A stretch of DNA of 64,000 nt from the NCBI RefSeq assembly GCF_001625305.1, contig NW_017803909.1, forward strand, positions 8,714,481 through 8,778,480. The letters run 5' to 3'. Origin of the DNA: Branchiostoma belcheri. Lineage: Eukaryota > Chordata > Leptocardii > Amphioxiformes > Branchiostomatidae. The notes beneath the pieces are model-generated. The model ran no database searches. It worked only from the letters and a program-made list of their open reading frames with translations, and was not told where the DNA came from. A program made the position numbers and the translations under genes. Positions 1 to 12,274 of the stretch are shown here, in pieces; the first letter of the stretch is position 1, and the number at the start of each line of letters is the position of its first letter.

Positions 1-2130
1 TCTGTTTGTGTCTGTGGTAGGAAGAAGACAAATTTGTGAGCAAACAGGTTAAGACAGGAAGGGATGTGTCACTTCTCCTTACTCCCTACGTGGGCCCCAT
101 CAGTATGAGTCTCCACATCCCCGGTTTGACCTCGGGGTGACGGGTGGGACTAGTCTGGATTCTGCTGCCTAATCACTGTGCAAGCTGCTCCCTTCCTCCC
201 AAACACATCTGTCCCACCTTTCCTACCCCATCTGAGCCCGGCTCCTTCCCAACACTGAAACAAAGGGGGTGACGGAATTCTTTGTGTGCATGCGAGGTTG
301 GCGGGTCAGAAGATCTGGGCATCAGTGAGGATGAATGCTTCAGCAGAGCTATCAGGTTAACTTCTGGCAGGCTGAGTGGTTTAGATAGCAAGGGGCTCTC
401 CCAGGGTGTTTGTTGCTAGGAGTTATCAAGATGAGGAAAAGAAAGACCTGGTTTCCAGAGCGCGGGGAGGCCACTCATCTCGGGCGGGGTGTGGCAGCGG
501 CGGGGATGGAGTGCAGCCGGGAGCCTGGTACGGATAGCCGTGGGGAGAACCCAGGAGGCATGAGGAGGCTGCTGGCATGTGTGTGTGTGTCTGGCTCCCT
601 GGTCTACATCCGCATCAGTCTCCTGCCACTCACATGTCGGGACGTACCAACACACTGGATGCTGGGGGTGGGGGCAGGGTGTGCTGAAGACCAGGGGCTG
701 ACTCTTTGCAGACTACTACACTCTTCCTCAGCAGTGCTCATGAATATGCATCTCCCCAAAAGGGCTCAGACTAATCTTATCACCGATTTCCATCAACAAA
801 TCAATGTTTTAACAGCAGGGGGTAGAGGGAGGCTGTAATCTTACCTATCTCTTACACAAGTTTCAAATGCTTCATATACATCTAAAGTCAGCTTTGTATT
901 AATTTTGGATATAATCAGGTGGTCCACTTGAGTCATGATAGGCTGAACGTCAAGGGAGCGCATAGTACATACAAGAAACCAACAGACCTGAACTTGAGTA
1001 CATAAAAAAAATGTTTTGCCATGCCTGGTTGATCTTGTTACAAAACAAAAGACCAACTCTTCAGGTCACAATGCCAACACTCAACAGGTCTGACAAAGGA
1101 TTGGAACTCATGGTCCAAAAACAACAACAGGCAGTGTGTTATCTCTCTATCTACCTACCTCCCTGCCACCTCATTTCTTTTGGTTAGCAAAGTTTTCATC
1201 ACTACAGGATGCCACACCTGCACATTTCCTGCATCCTCCGAAATAGCACGGCCCTGACTCATCAACTTCAACAACAACAGTTGATAATGATTATACCTGT
1301 ATGTGTAGTTAGTGCTTTGTACAGGTTTGCTGGAACTAGTTCCGGACTTGTAAAAATGTTTAGGTTCAAGTAAAAAAAAACTTGAATGTCTGGAACTAGT
1401 TCCGGACTTACAAAAAAAAATCATGTCACGTTCTCCTTTTTGTTCTAAACCACCTGAAATCTTCAATAGTAAAAAATGTGCGCTGCAAAATGAAGAAAAC
1501 ATTGCCATTGGGCATCGTCAAGTGTCGGCCGCCATAAATTATGTGGCCCCAGTTTTGCAAACAAATCTTTCTTCTAAACCCTGGTAGTGCAGTGCTCGCT
1601 ACAAAAGTTTACAAGTCCGGACCTGAACGTTACCTGAACCTCTGGACTTGACTCCGTACCTGGACCTGAACATGTGTGATAAACCAGACAGACAACATTC
1701 TACATCTTTCATGAGATAACTTAAGCGGAAAACCCAGTGTTTTCACATATTCTCCCCATCATATTCAACAAGTCTTGATCTGTTAAAAGCAATCAGTTGT
1801 AAAACCAACATAATCTTACCCAAGAGACTTTTAATCTACTTTTTACATCTTCAAATTTCCCTGTCAGTCATACTTTAACTTGACATACAGTTGTATAGCA
1901 CATTTCCCCCCACACCCAAAACCACCAGACAAAAAGACAGACAGCACTTCTACCTGAATATCAGAACATATCATCCCTTACATTAATTATGATCTCACCA
2001 CTCCATGATTTTTGTGCTCCTTACATTTCACCAGTAGCCATGGTACCAGACTTGATTAGTTTGTCAGAACCTATTTACTCAAGGCCTGCAGGTGGATGCA
2101 TGGAGACTGACCTTTCTTAAATTAACAACC
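1..2130. other. non-coding stretch, probable intron
   Basis: No open frame here has a recognisable domain or paired splice signals. If the MSRRKQ exon at 16.1 kb belongs to a gene running leftward, this is part of its first intron. An 18-base string, ggaactagttccggactt, occurs twice (about 1332 and 1393), the only internal repeat seen. Confidence 0.5.
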
Positions 2131-2133
2131 TTA

Positions 2134-2429
2134 GGCCACACCAATTTGATTTGTTGTTTCTTGGATTTGCCCTGTCCGTTTTTTTCTGATTTGCAAAAAA
2201 AATAAAAAATTTTGGTTCTAACTCAAGTTTTTACAATGTAACTTTGTTTCATTAAAAGTTTAAAATCTATTGTTTTAATAATAAACCAGCTTGGTATGCT
2301 GACTTCATGGCTCATATTGTAACATTTCCAGCTATCATGGGGTGCCTTGGCCTGTTGTTTTTTTTTTCCCTGTTGCTTCATATTTTTTCTTAAAAAATCC
2401 GAGAACCAACAAATTAAATTGGTGTGGCC
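2134..2429. mobile_element. PIF/Harbinger-like MITE, family H2 (copy 1)
   Basis: The ends read ggccacaccaattt and, inverted, aaattggtgtggcc, flanked on both sides by a TTA target duplication. The 3-bp TWA duplication and the GGCC ends fit PIF/Harbinger non-autonomous elements. The element is AT-rich with no transposase. Its right part is duplicated immediately downstream (see 2257-2733). Confidence 0.75.
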
Positions 2430-2733
2430 TTAGCTTGACTAAACACGCTCTAAAAACAACTGGACTACAGTTTTTTGAACAAAGTATAGAAGTTCAAAAT
2501 CTATTGTTTTAATAATAAACCAGCTTGGTATGTTGACTTCATGGCTCATATTGTAACATTTCCAGCTATCATGGGGTGCCTTGGCCTGTTGGTTTTTTTT
2601 TTCCCTGTTGCTTCATATTTTTTCTTAAAAAATCCGAGAACCAACCAATTGAATTGGTGTGGCCTTAGCTTGACTAAACACGCTCTAAAAACAACTGGAC
2701 TACAGTTTTTTGAAAAAAGTACAAAAGTTCAAA
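2257..2733. repeat. tandem duplication of about 238 bp
   Basis: Two consecutive near-identical units (about 2257-2492 and 2493-2733) share, in order, an aaaatctattgttttaataa motif, a mggctcatattgtaac motif, the H2 right end and a tail with cacgctctaaaaacaactgg. The duplication carries the right half of the H2 MITE plus its flank, so it arose after the insertion. Confidence 0.75.
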
Positions 2734-2839
2734 ATCTATTGTTTGGTTCAGGTACCAAAAACAAAGCACATTGAATTTCCTTCCAACCTGGCACAGGTAT
2801 CTGTTGACACAACATTCTAACATTCTTCTACTTCCTTTA

Positions 2840-3317
2840 GGCCACACCAAGTAAATTTTATGGATGACGTCCTTTGGAGACACTAAATCTAATGCGAGAG
2901 GGCGAAAAAAAAACAAGAAGGGCCCTAAAAAACAAGATGCCTAGATTAGAAATATACTAAGAGACGACAAATGTTAGGACACAAATTGAATGAGGTGACA
3001 CAGTGTAACAAGCAAGAAGTCTTTTATTAATCATAAAAACAGCAATAAATCAGGTGGAACAGTGGACAGTGAAAAAATTCTGTTATTGACAGGTTGGTCC
3101 TGTCAATGGTGCATATTTTTTGTTATTGACAGGACGGCCCTGTCAATAGACACTTTCTTCGCGTTACGGGTTTCACGTAAATCTGACGATTTGTGGCACT
3201 GTCGTGACTCTTTGATCATAGTTACAGGAAGCGGAATTTCTTGTGTTTTTTTTTCTAGGAAGAGGCCAAAATCAATGCGCGCGCGGACGTCATCCATAAA
3301 ATTTACTTTGTGTGGCC
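2840..3317. mobile_element. PIF/Harbinger-like MITE, family H1 (copy 1)
   Basis: Terminal inverted repeats of about 30 bp begin ggccacaccaagtaaatttt and are followed by a tatggatgacgtc block. Exact TTA direct repeats flank both sides (2837-2839 and 3318-3320). No transposase is present. Open frames across it (for example 3062-3613 plus) are element sequence rather than genes. Confidence 0.8.
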
Positions 3318-3778
3318 TTACCTGGAAAAACGGAAACAAAAAAATTCAGCAGCAATCCCCCTTCCATCCCCAAGTCTTTTACTGTAATTACCTCCTAAGT
3401 ACGAGCCTAAAGGGAGAAATTAGAGCAAACAGGGGCAACACAATAAGGATGGGTCATATAATTAACGAGGAGGATTCAACAGAAAACAGCTGGTCAGCAA
3501 AAAGAGGCCCCGAGAGGAAATACAACAAAAGCCCTTCACTTGAGTTACTGCCATCTACTGTTCGCAGCACTTCAGATGTTGATTTCAAACAACAGCTTTG
3601 GCCATTAAACTAATTACCTGTGGTACATATATTAGAGTTAGTCCAATTTACAAGAATGTCAATCATTCAAAATATTGGGATCTAGCATCTCAATTAGCAA
3701 TGTTTGTATTCATTTTATGCGGAAATGATCTACATCACTACTCTTTAGTCTTATATATCGAAATTCATTTATGGGAAT

Positions 3779-4220
3779 AGGTGCACTGGTGCGCCCAACC
3801 TAAAAAATTGGGTGCACAAAAAATTTTTTGGGTGCACCATATAAAACAAAATCTAATTACAGATCTTGGATATGATTCAAAATCATATCCAGTTGCTTGA
3901 GTAACTGCTTTTTGGCGTATCGTATTACCTGGATGTCTAACCTTCATCGACGTACAGATCTTACTCCTCCTCTTCTGAGCTTGAATCTGAAATGGGAGCT
4001 AACTTAAACAAGTATTACAACAAAGATTTTATTATTTTTCTGACACCTAGATGCCAAGAATATCCTGCATACTATTAATAAAAGTATTATACATTTGATA
4101 TGTACAAAAATACCTACAAAAATATTTGGGTGCCCCAGTGCACCCACAGAAAAAAATTGGGTGCACAGCTCCAATTTTGGGTGCACTAAGGTGCACATGC
4201 ACCCAGTATTTCGAGCCTGA
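3779..4220. mobile_element. hAT-like element with gtgcaccca repeats (degenerate copy)
   Basis: The right end reads gggtgca...agtatttcgagcctg, matching the ends of the better copy at 6819-7134. The left end is degraded (aggtgcactggtgcgccc). The interior carries many short gtgcaccca motifs in both orientations near each end. Confidence 0.55.
3858..3953. repeat. dispersed repeat with catatccagttgcttgag
   Basis: This segment, ending atgtctaaccttcatcgacg, recurs at about 5233-5380 and, inverted, at about 6463-6540. The 5.2 kb copy shows it as an inverted pair around agcagttattcaagcaactg, so it is probably a small foldback element. Confidence 0.5.
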
Positions 4221-4412
4221 TTGTGCTAAATAGTATATCTTATATCCTCCACAAGCAATGCTAGGACGTTTTAGTAATAAGTCTCTATCTATCCACAAGA
4301 GGAGGCATTGTGAGAAGTGACAGTTCATCAATAACTATCTCTACATTCTTTCTGTGACCTCGAGCGAGAATTTGTTCATCACCAATGAGAGGAGCATCTC
4401 TTAACTCCCGGC

Positions 4413-4498
4413 GTTGCCAGGCAACCGTACCACCGCTCCATCAATAATTCAGGTCCATCTTTTGTCCCGGGTGCTCCAGGATGCGTTGCCATGGTGAT
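4413..4498. promoter_or_regulatory. two RFX-type X-box sites
   Basis: gttgccaggcaac at 4413-4425 is a perfect inverted repeat matching the RFX X-box (two GTTGCC half-sites, 1-bp spacer). A second site, gttgccatggtgat, lies at 4485-4498. The pair sits in a roughly 250-bp stretch with moderate GC that shows none of the repeat families, which is why an enhancer or an exon-free conserved element is plausible. Function is inferred from motif only. Confidence 0.4.
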
Positions 4499-4499
4499 T

Positions 4500-5232
4500 G
4501 ATCGAGGAGACAAGGGAGAACGAGTGATGCATGGGGCTCTTTCAACAGGTGTTGTTATGGTTGCGTGGATAATATTTAACAGGAGATTATTGCCGTAGAT
4601 GTCGACTACAATTCCTACATGTTAGATACAGTAATTCACTGGAAAACCACTACCTTAAAGTTGACTTGGGTAGTACTTATCTAGAATAGTACAGGTTATC
4701 AGAATACTTCTGTGAAGAGTGAAACAACAGTCGTAAATTGTCATGAAAAATGGGGGTTAAAATGTTAGCATGTAATGATGTATACATTTTTTTAAGGAAA
4801 TTTGTGCACATCAATTTCTTCTGCTATGCTAGATTTCTTTCTGCTGAGGCCTAGGAAAAAAATGTTTTGTTTCCTGTTTCCCGATCGACCCTAGAAAAAC
4901 CTGCCGACCATAGACTTTTTGGGGTGGGGGGGTGGATTCCTGCAAGGGACATAAATTTTCAAGCTGATCAACAGTGTAGGTTATAAAAATGCTGTGATCC
5001 TATGGTTCACAGCCTTTCCCCATGTCAAGATCTCTACAGATTTTGTTCCTGAGATGAGAAATTCTGTTCCAAAATGACCACTGCTTAGTTAATCATTCAC
5101 AACATGGTCAATTTAAAACCTAAGTGTACTACAAACTGTCCTTCGGACTGGTCAGAAGGGCAAAAAAATAATGTTAGCTTCACAAGACAGCAAAATTTTA
5201 GTAAAAATTGAGGTGTTTGTTTTTATTCAAAG
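4500..5232. other. non-coding stretch with an interspersed-repeat fragment
   Basis: No gene seen. About 4849-4980 (ggcctaggaaa, then gaccctagaaaaacctgc and cctgcaagggacataaa) matches the left part of an element at about 24239-24564, so it is a truncated copy of the same repeat. Confidence 0.5.
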
Positions 5233-5910
5233 TAATAAAATTATTCAAAAAAGCAGTTATTCAAGCAACTGGAAATGATTTTGGAAGTTTTGACTGTATC
5301 CAAAATCATATCCAGTTGCTTGAGTAACTGCTTTTTGGTGTATCTTATTACCAGGATGTCTAACCTTCATCGACGTAAAAGAATTACTTTTCAAAGCATA
5401 CCACCCCCTCCCTCAATGGACTGGCCCCCTTAGCCAAGACTCCTCCCCAGACACCCCTGGCCATCCTAACACCTTCTATAAATAGCAGATGCTAAAGATG
5501 CTGTACAGAAGGCCAAGTCTTCTCCTGGTTAGATGAGCCTTTGGGTGAGATGAAACAGACAAGGACACTTGGTCTTGTACATGACCCGATCAAGTTGTAA
5601 TTATCAAGATCTCCTGAAGATTGTCTGTTACGCGTAACTACAGCACTGTAAATGCAGAAATTTTTGTGATGACCTCTTAGGAATTAAATTCGTGGCACCG
5701 CAAATTGTACTATTACTGCTGCACTACAGAATTGTTTCAACTTTGAATTTATAACCTTTACCCTATTCTTGCGAAATATAACTACAGCGAAAATAGATAT
5801 ATTTACAGTGAGTGACCAATGATTCGTGAAAACGTCACATGTTACATTCTCTCTCAACTGATGGAAAACAGATTTTACACCAGATTTTATGTGGTCAGCT
5901 TTCTTTAGCC

Positions 5911-6219
5911 TTCAGAAGGGCTGCATGCCCTTTTCCGTAAAACATAATCGGCCGTTTTACTAGTAATTCTACGTAGAGCGTACAGACAGACCGCTCTTAT
6001 TCAACGTAGAGCATGACTTACTTGATGTAGAGCATAGTTGGCAAATTTTGCGTAGAGCGTAATTTGGTGTTTTCCTTCTACATAATGCATTGTAGCTACC
6101 CGGAATTTATCGTAAAACGTAGCGGGGAGGCTTCTTGAATTCAGCGTAATACGTAGCTGGCTCTCAAAATTTAGCATAGAGCGTTGTTGGGACCCCCCAT
6201 GCAGGCCCTCCTTCAGGAC
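5911..6219. mobile_element. MITE with internal cgctctacg sub-repeats (copy 1)
   Basis: One end reads agaagggctgcatgccc and the other catgcaggccctccttc. Related copies lie at about 9838-10126 and 39558-39838. Inside, a unit of about 35 bp containing gctctacg or its variants repeats along the element. It is non-coding. Confidence 0.6.
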
Positions 6220-6818
6220 CTCACAGACAAGAATTTGACTGGATCGAGAAGACAATAATACTTGGGGCATGTCAGGCTATTATATGGTTTCTTTTATTGT
6301 AGTACTGAAGAGTGTTATGTCGATTGATCTATGACCCTTGCAAGGCCACCTGGTTCCATTTGTTATCTACCATTTCCCTTACAACAGCTGTAAATGCCAC
6401 GTGAGGATTCCTATAAGAGTAGAGATACACATTGAAAAAATCAGGTTCAGATACTAGATACGTCGATGAAGGTTAGACATCCAGGTAATATAGATACGCC
6501 AAAAAGCAGTTACTCAAGCAACTGGATATGATTTTGGAAACAGTTTCAGCTAGTATCCACTAACTTTCGTCAGTGACAGAGAGACCAGAGGAGAAATGCA
6601 GATCAGATACTAGATGTTACACGTAAACTGTGCATAAACCTAAACACTACACATCTCTGGAATGTCTTTTTCACTCGGCCACTCTACACCAGGTAGACAG
6701 CAGCGACAAATCTGATTACCTGCGTGCTTGGGCAAAGAGTGGGGGTTGTCAAGATCAAATAGAAGTGAATTACTGCACAGCAAGCACTACTGAGGAAAGG
6801 AGGGTCAGGTTACCCTCC

Positions 6819-7134
6819 AGGGCTCGAAATACTGGGTGCATGTGCACCATGGTGCACCCAAATTTGGAGCTGTGCACCCAGTTCTTTTCTGTGGGTGCAC
6901 CAGTGCACTCAAATACTTTCGTAGGTTTACGTATGTAAAGATGTTTAAATGTATAGTAGTATAATGTATACAGCATATTGTCAACATCTAAGTGTCAGAA
7001 AATAATAAAATAAAAAACCCAATAAGGTTTTGCTGACATTCTACTTTAATATTTCATCTTAATTTTTTTGTGCACCCAATTTTTAGGTTGGGTGCATCAG
7101 TGCACCTAGTCCAAAAAATGAATTTCGAGCCCTG
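6819..7134. mobile_element. hAT-like element, cagggctcgaaat termini
   Basis: Perfect 13-bp terminal inverted repeats, cagggctcgaaat and atttcgagccctg, bound 316 bp. Directly outside them ccctc occurs on both sides, compatible with a 5-bp target duplication. Gtgcaccca motifs are clustered near both ends. No transposase. Confidence 0.6.
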
Positions 7135-7344
7135 CCCTCTCTGGCCTACAGATTTAGGAAGGTCTAGCATTGTCATAGGTTACCTTGGTTGGTTAACTTA
7201 TGTCTTCATCTTCAGATTATTTTATGGTCCTATCACAGGTGTAACAGTTGCAATACACAAAGAAGAATGCATACCTGTATAATATTCAGACCATCACAAT
7301 TACACTCTGTTGATAAATGTATGTTTTGTATATTACTATGAGAC

Positions 7345-9640
7345 TAATCTGCCTCACAAAACACTATCACTATATATATAGTATGAGATGTGCTATGAAA
7401 AATTATTACTAGTACATAATGTATACACACTGCCAGACATGCATCTATAAGAGCTATCTGTCATACAGATGGGCTTTACTGTGATAGACATATTCATAGA
7501 GTGTGGTATCTGTTGTCTATCATTGTAGTATGGATGAGAATGTGCTATATATACACTGGCAGTGGTCGAAATACTTTTTTCAGTGCTCTGCAATATTGCA
7601 GAAGAGTCAAAATTTCGTCCTGCAATTTGGAAATACTTTCTGCAAATACACAAGCCCCCATATTACAACCTTCTGAAACCAATAATGCCTATTTTTGCAT
7701 CATATATATATATAGCTTTGTAAATCTGTAGCATAACTGAAATTCTTCAAAATATCACTATTTTAAATATGTTTGGACCGTAAAAATTTTATCGGTCCGG
7801 TCCAAAAAAACCGAAACGTCGGTGGACCGTTTTTTTGGGCCGGAACAAAAATCCATACTTGTTGTTACTGATGGTCACTACATGCAAGGAAGCCTGCCAG
7901 GAAAATCAAAATCCAGCCTTCAAATAAACGAAGTTTACCTTAGTCTCCGTCTCTCTCATTTTGCAACAATATTATCCCGTTTTTTCGGTACCGATAGTCA
8001 TCTAAAAATCACAAAGCACAAGTTTACGGGCTGTGTTTGGTTCGGATCGAGCCGAAAATCACTGATATTTTACACCACATGGTCACAAATTGTGACGCAC
8101 GTAAATTTTCACTCCAAATGAGAAATTACCGCCCAACAAAACGGACCATTAGGTTCCCAGTGCTGTATTTCTCTTTTGTTCATGTGATCAACTTGTTTTC
8201 TTTCCTTGAATCATGCAAAATACCAAGGAAAAACATCGAAACTTCGGCAAATTATCGCCGAGGCGAGTGTGCTTCTTCGGAGAAGCCATGTTTCCTTTGC
8301 CGTGTTGCCTGCTGGGAAATGCTCGGCGGAAACTGCCGAAAATTGCCGAGGCAGTTGTCGGGTCCTCCCGGGTGACGAAATCTAACATCGGAAAATGCCG
8401 AGGGCCCATATTTGGTTATCGTCGCCTTTCGTCGCCTTGTCGGAATCGCTCAACTTTGACCCCAAATTCCCTTATATGGGACCATTACAGTCTGCTGGAA
8501 AACGCCGGCGGCAGGTTCGTGCGGCGCAGGTTTTCAATCTATTCACAGCGCCGCTACTTTGCTAATATTGAAATCTATTGAATCCGGAGCCTATTTTTGC
8601 CTTCTGCAAAATTGCAGATTGTAAGATTTTTTCTTCTGCAATCTTGAAAGTCTATCTGCAAATTGCAGACTGCAGACGGGTATTTCGAACACTGACTGGC
8701 CATGTAACAGCTACATAGCATACTCTAAGAGATGTATTCCTGGGATGTGATATCTGTGTCTATCATGGTGCGCTGTGCACACATTTTTGTGTACCCCACT
8801 ATTAAACTATGTTTTCTTTCCTCCATGTATAGTATGGGATGAGAATGTGCTAAGAGTGGTTACATACACTAACATACATGATGTAACCCTTACTAAAAGC
8901 TACATGTACATGTATGTGTATACTCTCATATGGATAGGTTATAACATGATAGATGTATCCGTGGAGTGTGATATCTGTGTCTATCATGGTGCGCTGTGCA
9001 CACATTTTTGTGTGCCCCACCATTAAACTACATGTATGTTTTCTTTCCTCCATGTACTATGGGATGAGAATGTTCTTAAGAGAGGTTATATCACTGGCAT
9101 ACATGATGTAACGCTTACTAAGACCTATGTGCATACTCTCATGTGGATAGGTTATGATACTGTAGATGTATTCATAGGGTGTGATATCCGTGTCCATCAT
9201 GGTGCGCTGTGCACACAATTTTGTGTGTCCCACCATTAAACTATGTTTTCTTTCCTCCACGTAGTATATGGGATGAGAATGTTCTAAAGAGTGGTTATAT
9301 ACACGGTGTAACACTTACTAAGAGTTATGTGTATACTCTCATATGGATAGGTTATACCATGATAGATGTATTCTTGGGACCTGTGATATCTGTGTCTATC
9401 GTGGTGCGCTGTGCACACATTTTTGTGTGCCCCACCATTAAACTATGTTTTCTTTCCTCCATGTTGTATGGGATGAGAATGTGCTATGTTATAGTATATA
9501 CACGCTGGCATAGATGTAAGAACTACAGGTATACTCTCAGAAATGTATTCATGGGGTGTGATATCTGTGTCTATCGTGGTGCGCTGTGCACACATTTTTG
9601 TGTGCCCCACCATTAAACTATGTTTTCTTTCCTCCAGGGT
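7345..9640. repeat. satellite array, unit about 200-240 bp, interrupted by a transposon
   Basis: At least five successive units carry the same ordered blocks: atgggatgagaatgtgct, a tacactggcatacatgatg block, tctcatatggataggtta, gtgatatctgtgtctatc, ggtgcgctgtgcacacat, and ccaccattaaactatgtttt. Examples start near 8730, 8960, 9170, 9380 and 9550, and diverged units lie left of 7560. The array is split by the 1.1-kb element at 7560-8694. Open frames of 67-135 codons in it are a consequence of the repeat. Confidence 0.8.
7560..8694. mobile_element. 1.1-kb non-autonomous element, hAT5-like, inserted in the satellite array
   Basis: The ends are cagtggtcgaaatac and gtatttcgaacactg (15-bp imperfect inverted repeat). 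The array sequence actgg stands on both sides, while uninterrupted units have it once (tacactggcatac), so a 5-bp target duplication is directly visible. The interior is more GC-rich than its surroundings near 8200-8560, but no frame shows a transposase domain. Confidence 0.7.
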
Positions 9641-9837
9641 GGAACTCAGGCAAGGCCTGGCCCAGCTTTATATAACACAATGGGCTGCACCCCTGAATGG
9701 TGCTGTATTTACTCTGTTGCCAGGAGGTGAGTTTAAAGGGCTGCATATCATCACAGTCAGGCTGGGGCAGACAGGACTGTGACCTGTGTCTGGGTATCAG
9801 GTGTTTCCATGGGATGGAGTAGCCTCCTGTGCAGACT

Positions 9838-10126
9838 TCTAGGAGGGCCTGCATGGGGGGTCCCGACAACGCTCTATGCTAACTTTTGAGAGCTGGCTAT
9901 GTATTGCGCTGAATTCAAGAAGCCTCCCCCATTACGCTTGATAAAAATGATAAATTCCAGGTAGCTCCACGCATTACGTAAAATAAAACGGTGAATTACG
10001 CTCTACGCAAAATGCGGCAATTACATTCTACGTTAAATTAGAGTGGTCCGTCTTGAGTGGTACATAGAATTAAAATGGCCGATTACGCTCTACGGAAAAG
10101 GGCATGTGGGCCCCCTTCTAGCAGGG
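9838..10126. mobile_element. MITE with internal cgctctacg sub-repeats (copy 2)
   Basis: The ends ctaggagggcctgcatgg and gggcatgtgggccccctt frame repeated blocks such as attacgctctacg. It is the same family as 5911-6219, in the opposite orientation. Confidence 0.65.
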
Positions 10127-11525
10127 TAACGCTTGTTTCTATGAGTGGCTAGGGCGGTGGTTTCTTTTCAAGGGAGGGCCTCGTCACCCTTGCCAGAACG
10201 ATACAACTCAATGAATATGCTACCAACTTGGTCGCCAACACTGAGCAATAAACCATAATTTCTTCATTACAGTCATTGAGTATGAACAACCCATTGTCAT
10301 CACAACAAGGTTTTCATCCTTTGAGCATCTATTTGAAACCCATCACACTGTACTAGTACTTTGACAGATACATTGCATTACATTGCCATACACACAGTTA
10401 GGTCTTCTATGTTTGGGGATCTTATTAGTAAAAACCCTGTGCCAGCCACTACAAAAAAAAATATTTTCTCTTTCTCTCATCCCAAACGCATCTGTTCAAA
10501 GATCAGTTAAACACCAAGCTAGAAGTACATTTATGCTAACAAATTGGAAACCTCCAACTATCTTGTAACATGTATTCTCTTTCTTTGAAAATCCTACCAA
10601 GTAACAACCCATGAAAAAAAGTGGGAAAATTGCAACCAGAATGGCTGTTGTTGTTTAATGTGTATCCCATCTCCCAACCGACAAGGCTTCTAGGGTAACA
10701 AGGTATCTGTGACTGTGCTAATATTTGATTCTGGAAACCCATACCTCCGTCTGATGGAGTTGACTGGAGCAAACTGGCATCTTTCCATTTGGTGAAGGAA
10801 CTCGCGCGTTACCTTCTTCTATCTGATAACACAGGTTTCTCATATACATGATTCACATGACAACAATGTTGTTGCTGGCCAATCTCATATCTAGTATAAT
10901 CGTAAGCCAATGTCTACATGTAATACTTTTCATATACTTCAGAATGACAGGTTGAAAGAGTGACAAAGTTCATACATGTGCACAGCCTGCTCTTTTCATT
11001 CTGCCTGATTTAATAATCAACTTGGTTCACTGCAGTTCATCAATCCTTGTCCCCTCGTTTTAAAAGGCTTTTGTTGACTTTTGCTGGATCATGGATCAGA
11101 GGTATCTAACTGAGAACACTTTGGTACAACAACCTAACGCTTCATTGAGGTTTTAACCTTCAGTCTGCTAAGGTAGCCATCTGGCTCCAAAATTGTACTG
11201 CTAATGGGGTCAAGCAGCAACAAGAGGGTTAAACTAAAGAGTAAAAACGAAACAAGAAGATTACAACAGAGAGATGGTGAAAAATTGCCTTTGTATTTAC
11301 TCCATGAAACTGGGTACCAAGGGTAGCAACATTGTTTTAATGTTTCTAAATGTATCATTTTCTGAGCCTAGCACCAACAGGTCATCTCCATGTAGTACTA
11401 TATTTCCACTGAAAAAAAAAAATAGACTACACTTTCCAAGTTGTACTACAAAGTAAATCAGACAGAGTCATGCAACAGGATTTGGCTTTTGACAGACAAT
11501 TTACAGCGACACACCTAGACTAGAG
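10127..11525. other. non-coding stretch
   Basis: About 1.4 kb without a recognisable exon or repeat family. Short open frames (under 80 codons) show no domain. Presumed intronic or intergenic. Confidence 0.4.
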
Positions 11526-11671
11526 TACTGGTAATCTCCAAGCAGATCTTTTGGTGGGGGTAATTGGCCAGTCTGTAACCATTTCCCCATTTTTGGTGGT
11601 GGTAGCGACAAAAAAAGGGCCATTTATAAAAAGCAAACGATCTTCCACCATCAACCTCTGCTTGGAGAGTA
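11526..11671. mobile_element. short MITE, family H6 (8-bp TSD), copy 1
   Basis: The inverted ends contain ctccaagcagatctt and aacctctgcttggagagta. gactagag stands directly outside on both sides (518-525 and 672-679 of the 11 kb block), an exact 8-bp target duplication. The arms carry atcttccaccatcaacct. No coding content. Confidence 0.8.
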
Positions 11672-11892
11672 GACTAGAGCACACATCAACTTTGCAAGCC
11701 TGCTACATGTATTTGGAAATGTGAGGGAGTGCTAGCAACTTAATAATGGTTTACTGCTATTCTTTCAAGGAGTAGAGGGACTTCACCTCCACTTTCTAGT
11801 GATGACTCAGTCATCAATCATCTGTAAGAAATCTCAATCATTTTTTTCCATATTTGAACACAAGATTTGCATTTCTTAAAAAATCAATATAA

Positions 11893-12271
11893 GGCCACAC
11901 CAATTTAATTTGTTGGTTCTCGGATTTTTTCAGAAAAAATATGAAGCGACAGGGCGAAAAAAAAAATAAATAAAAACAGGTCTAGGCATCCTATTATAGC
12001 CCCAAATGCTACAATATGAGCCATGAAGTCAACAAAAAAGGCTAGGTCAAAATTTAAAGTATAAATTTTGAAACTTTTAATCAAACCACTGCATTGATAG
12101 ATGGAAAAAACTGTAACAACTAGGAAGAAAAGGAATTTCCTGAACTGTTGGGGGCAAAATATGAGCATTTTTGAGTTGATTCAGAAGCTAGAATTTTTTT
12201 TTTTTTTTTTTGCAAACCAGAAAAAAATGAAGAGGCGAATCCGAGAACCAACAAATTAAATTGGTGTGGCC
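11893..12271. mobile_element. PIF/Harbinger-like MITE, family H2 (copy 2)
   Basis: Near-perfect ends (ggccacaccaatttaattt with a tggttctcggatt block, inverted at the right) are flanked by TAA on both sides. 379 bp, AT-rich, no transposase. Confidence 0.8.
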
Positions 12272-12274
12272 TAA

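Noticed and set aside
8213-8581. Possible transposase frame in the 1.1-kb element
   Set aside because: No DDE, RNase H-like or zinc-finger pattern is visible; the segment is just more GC-rich than its surroundings.
8720-9640. CRISPR-like array
   Set aside because: The repeat units are about 200-240 bp, diverged and directly adjacent without unique spacers; this is eukaryotic satellite DNA.
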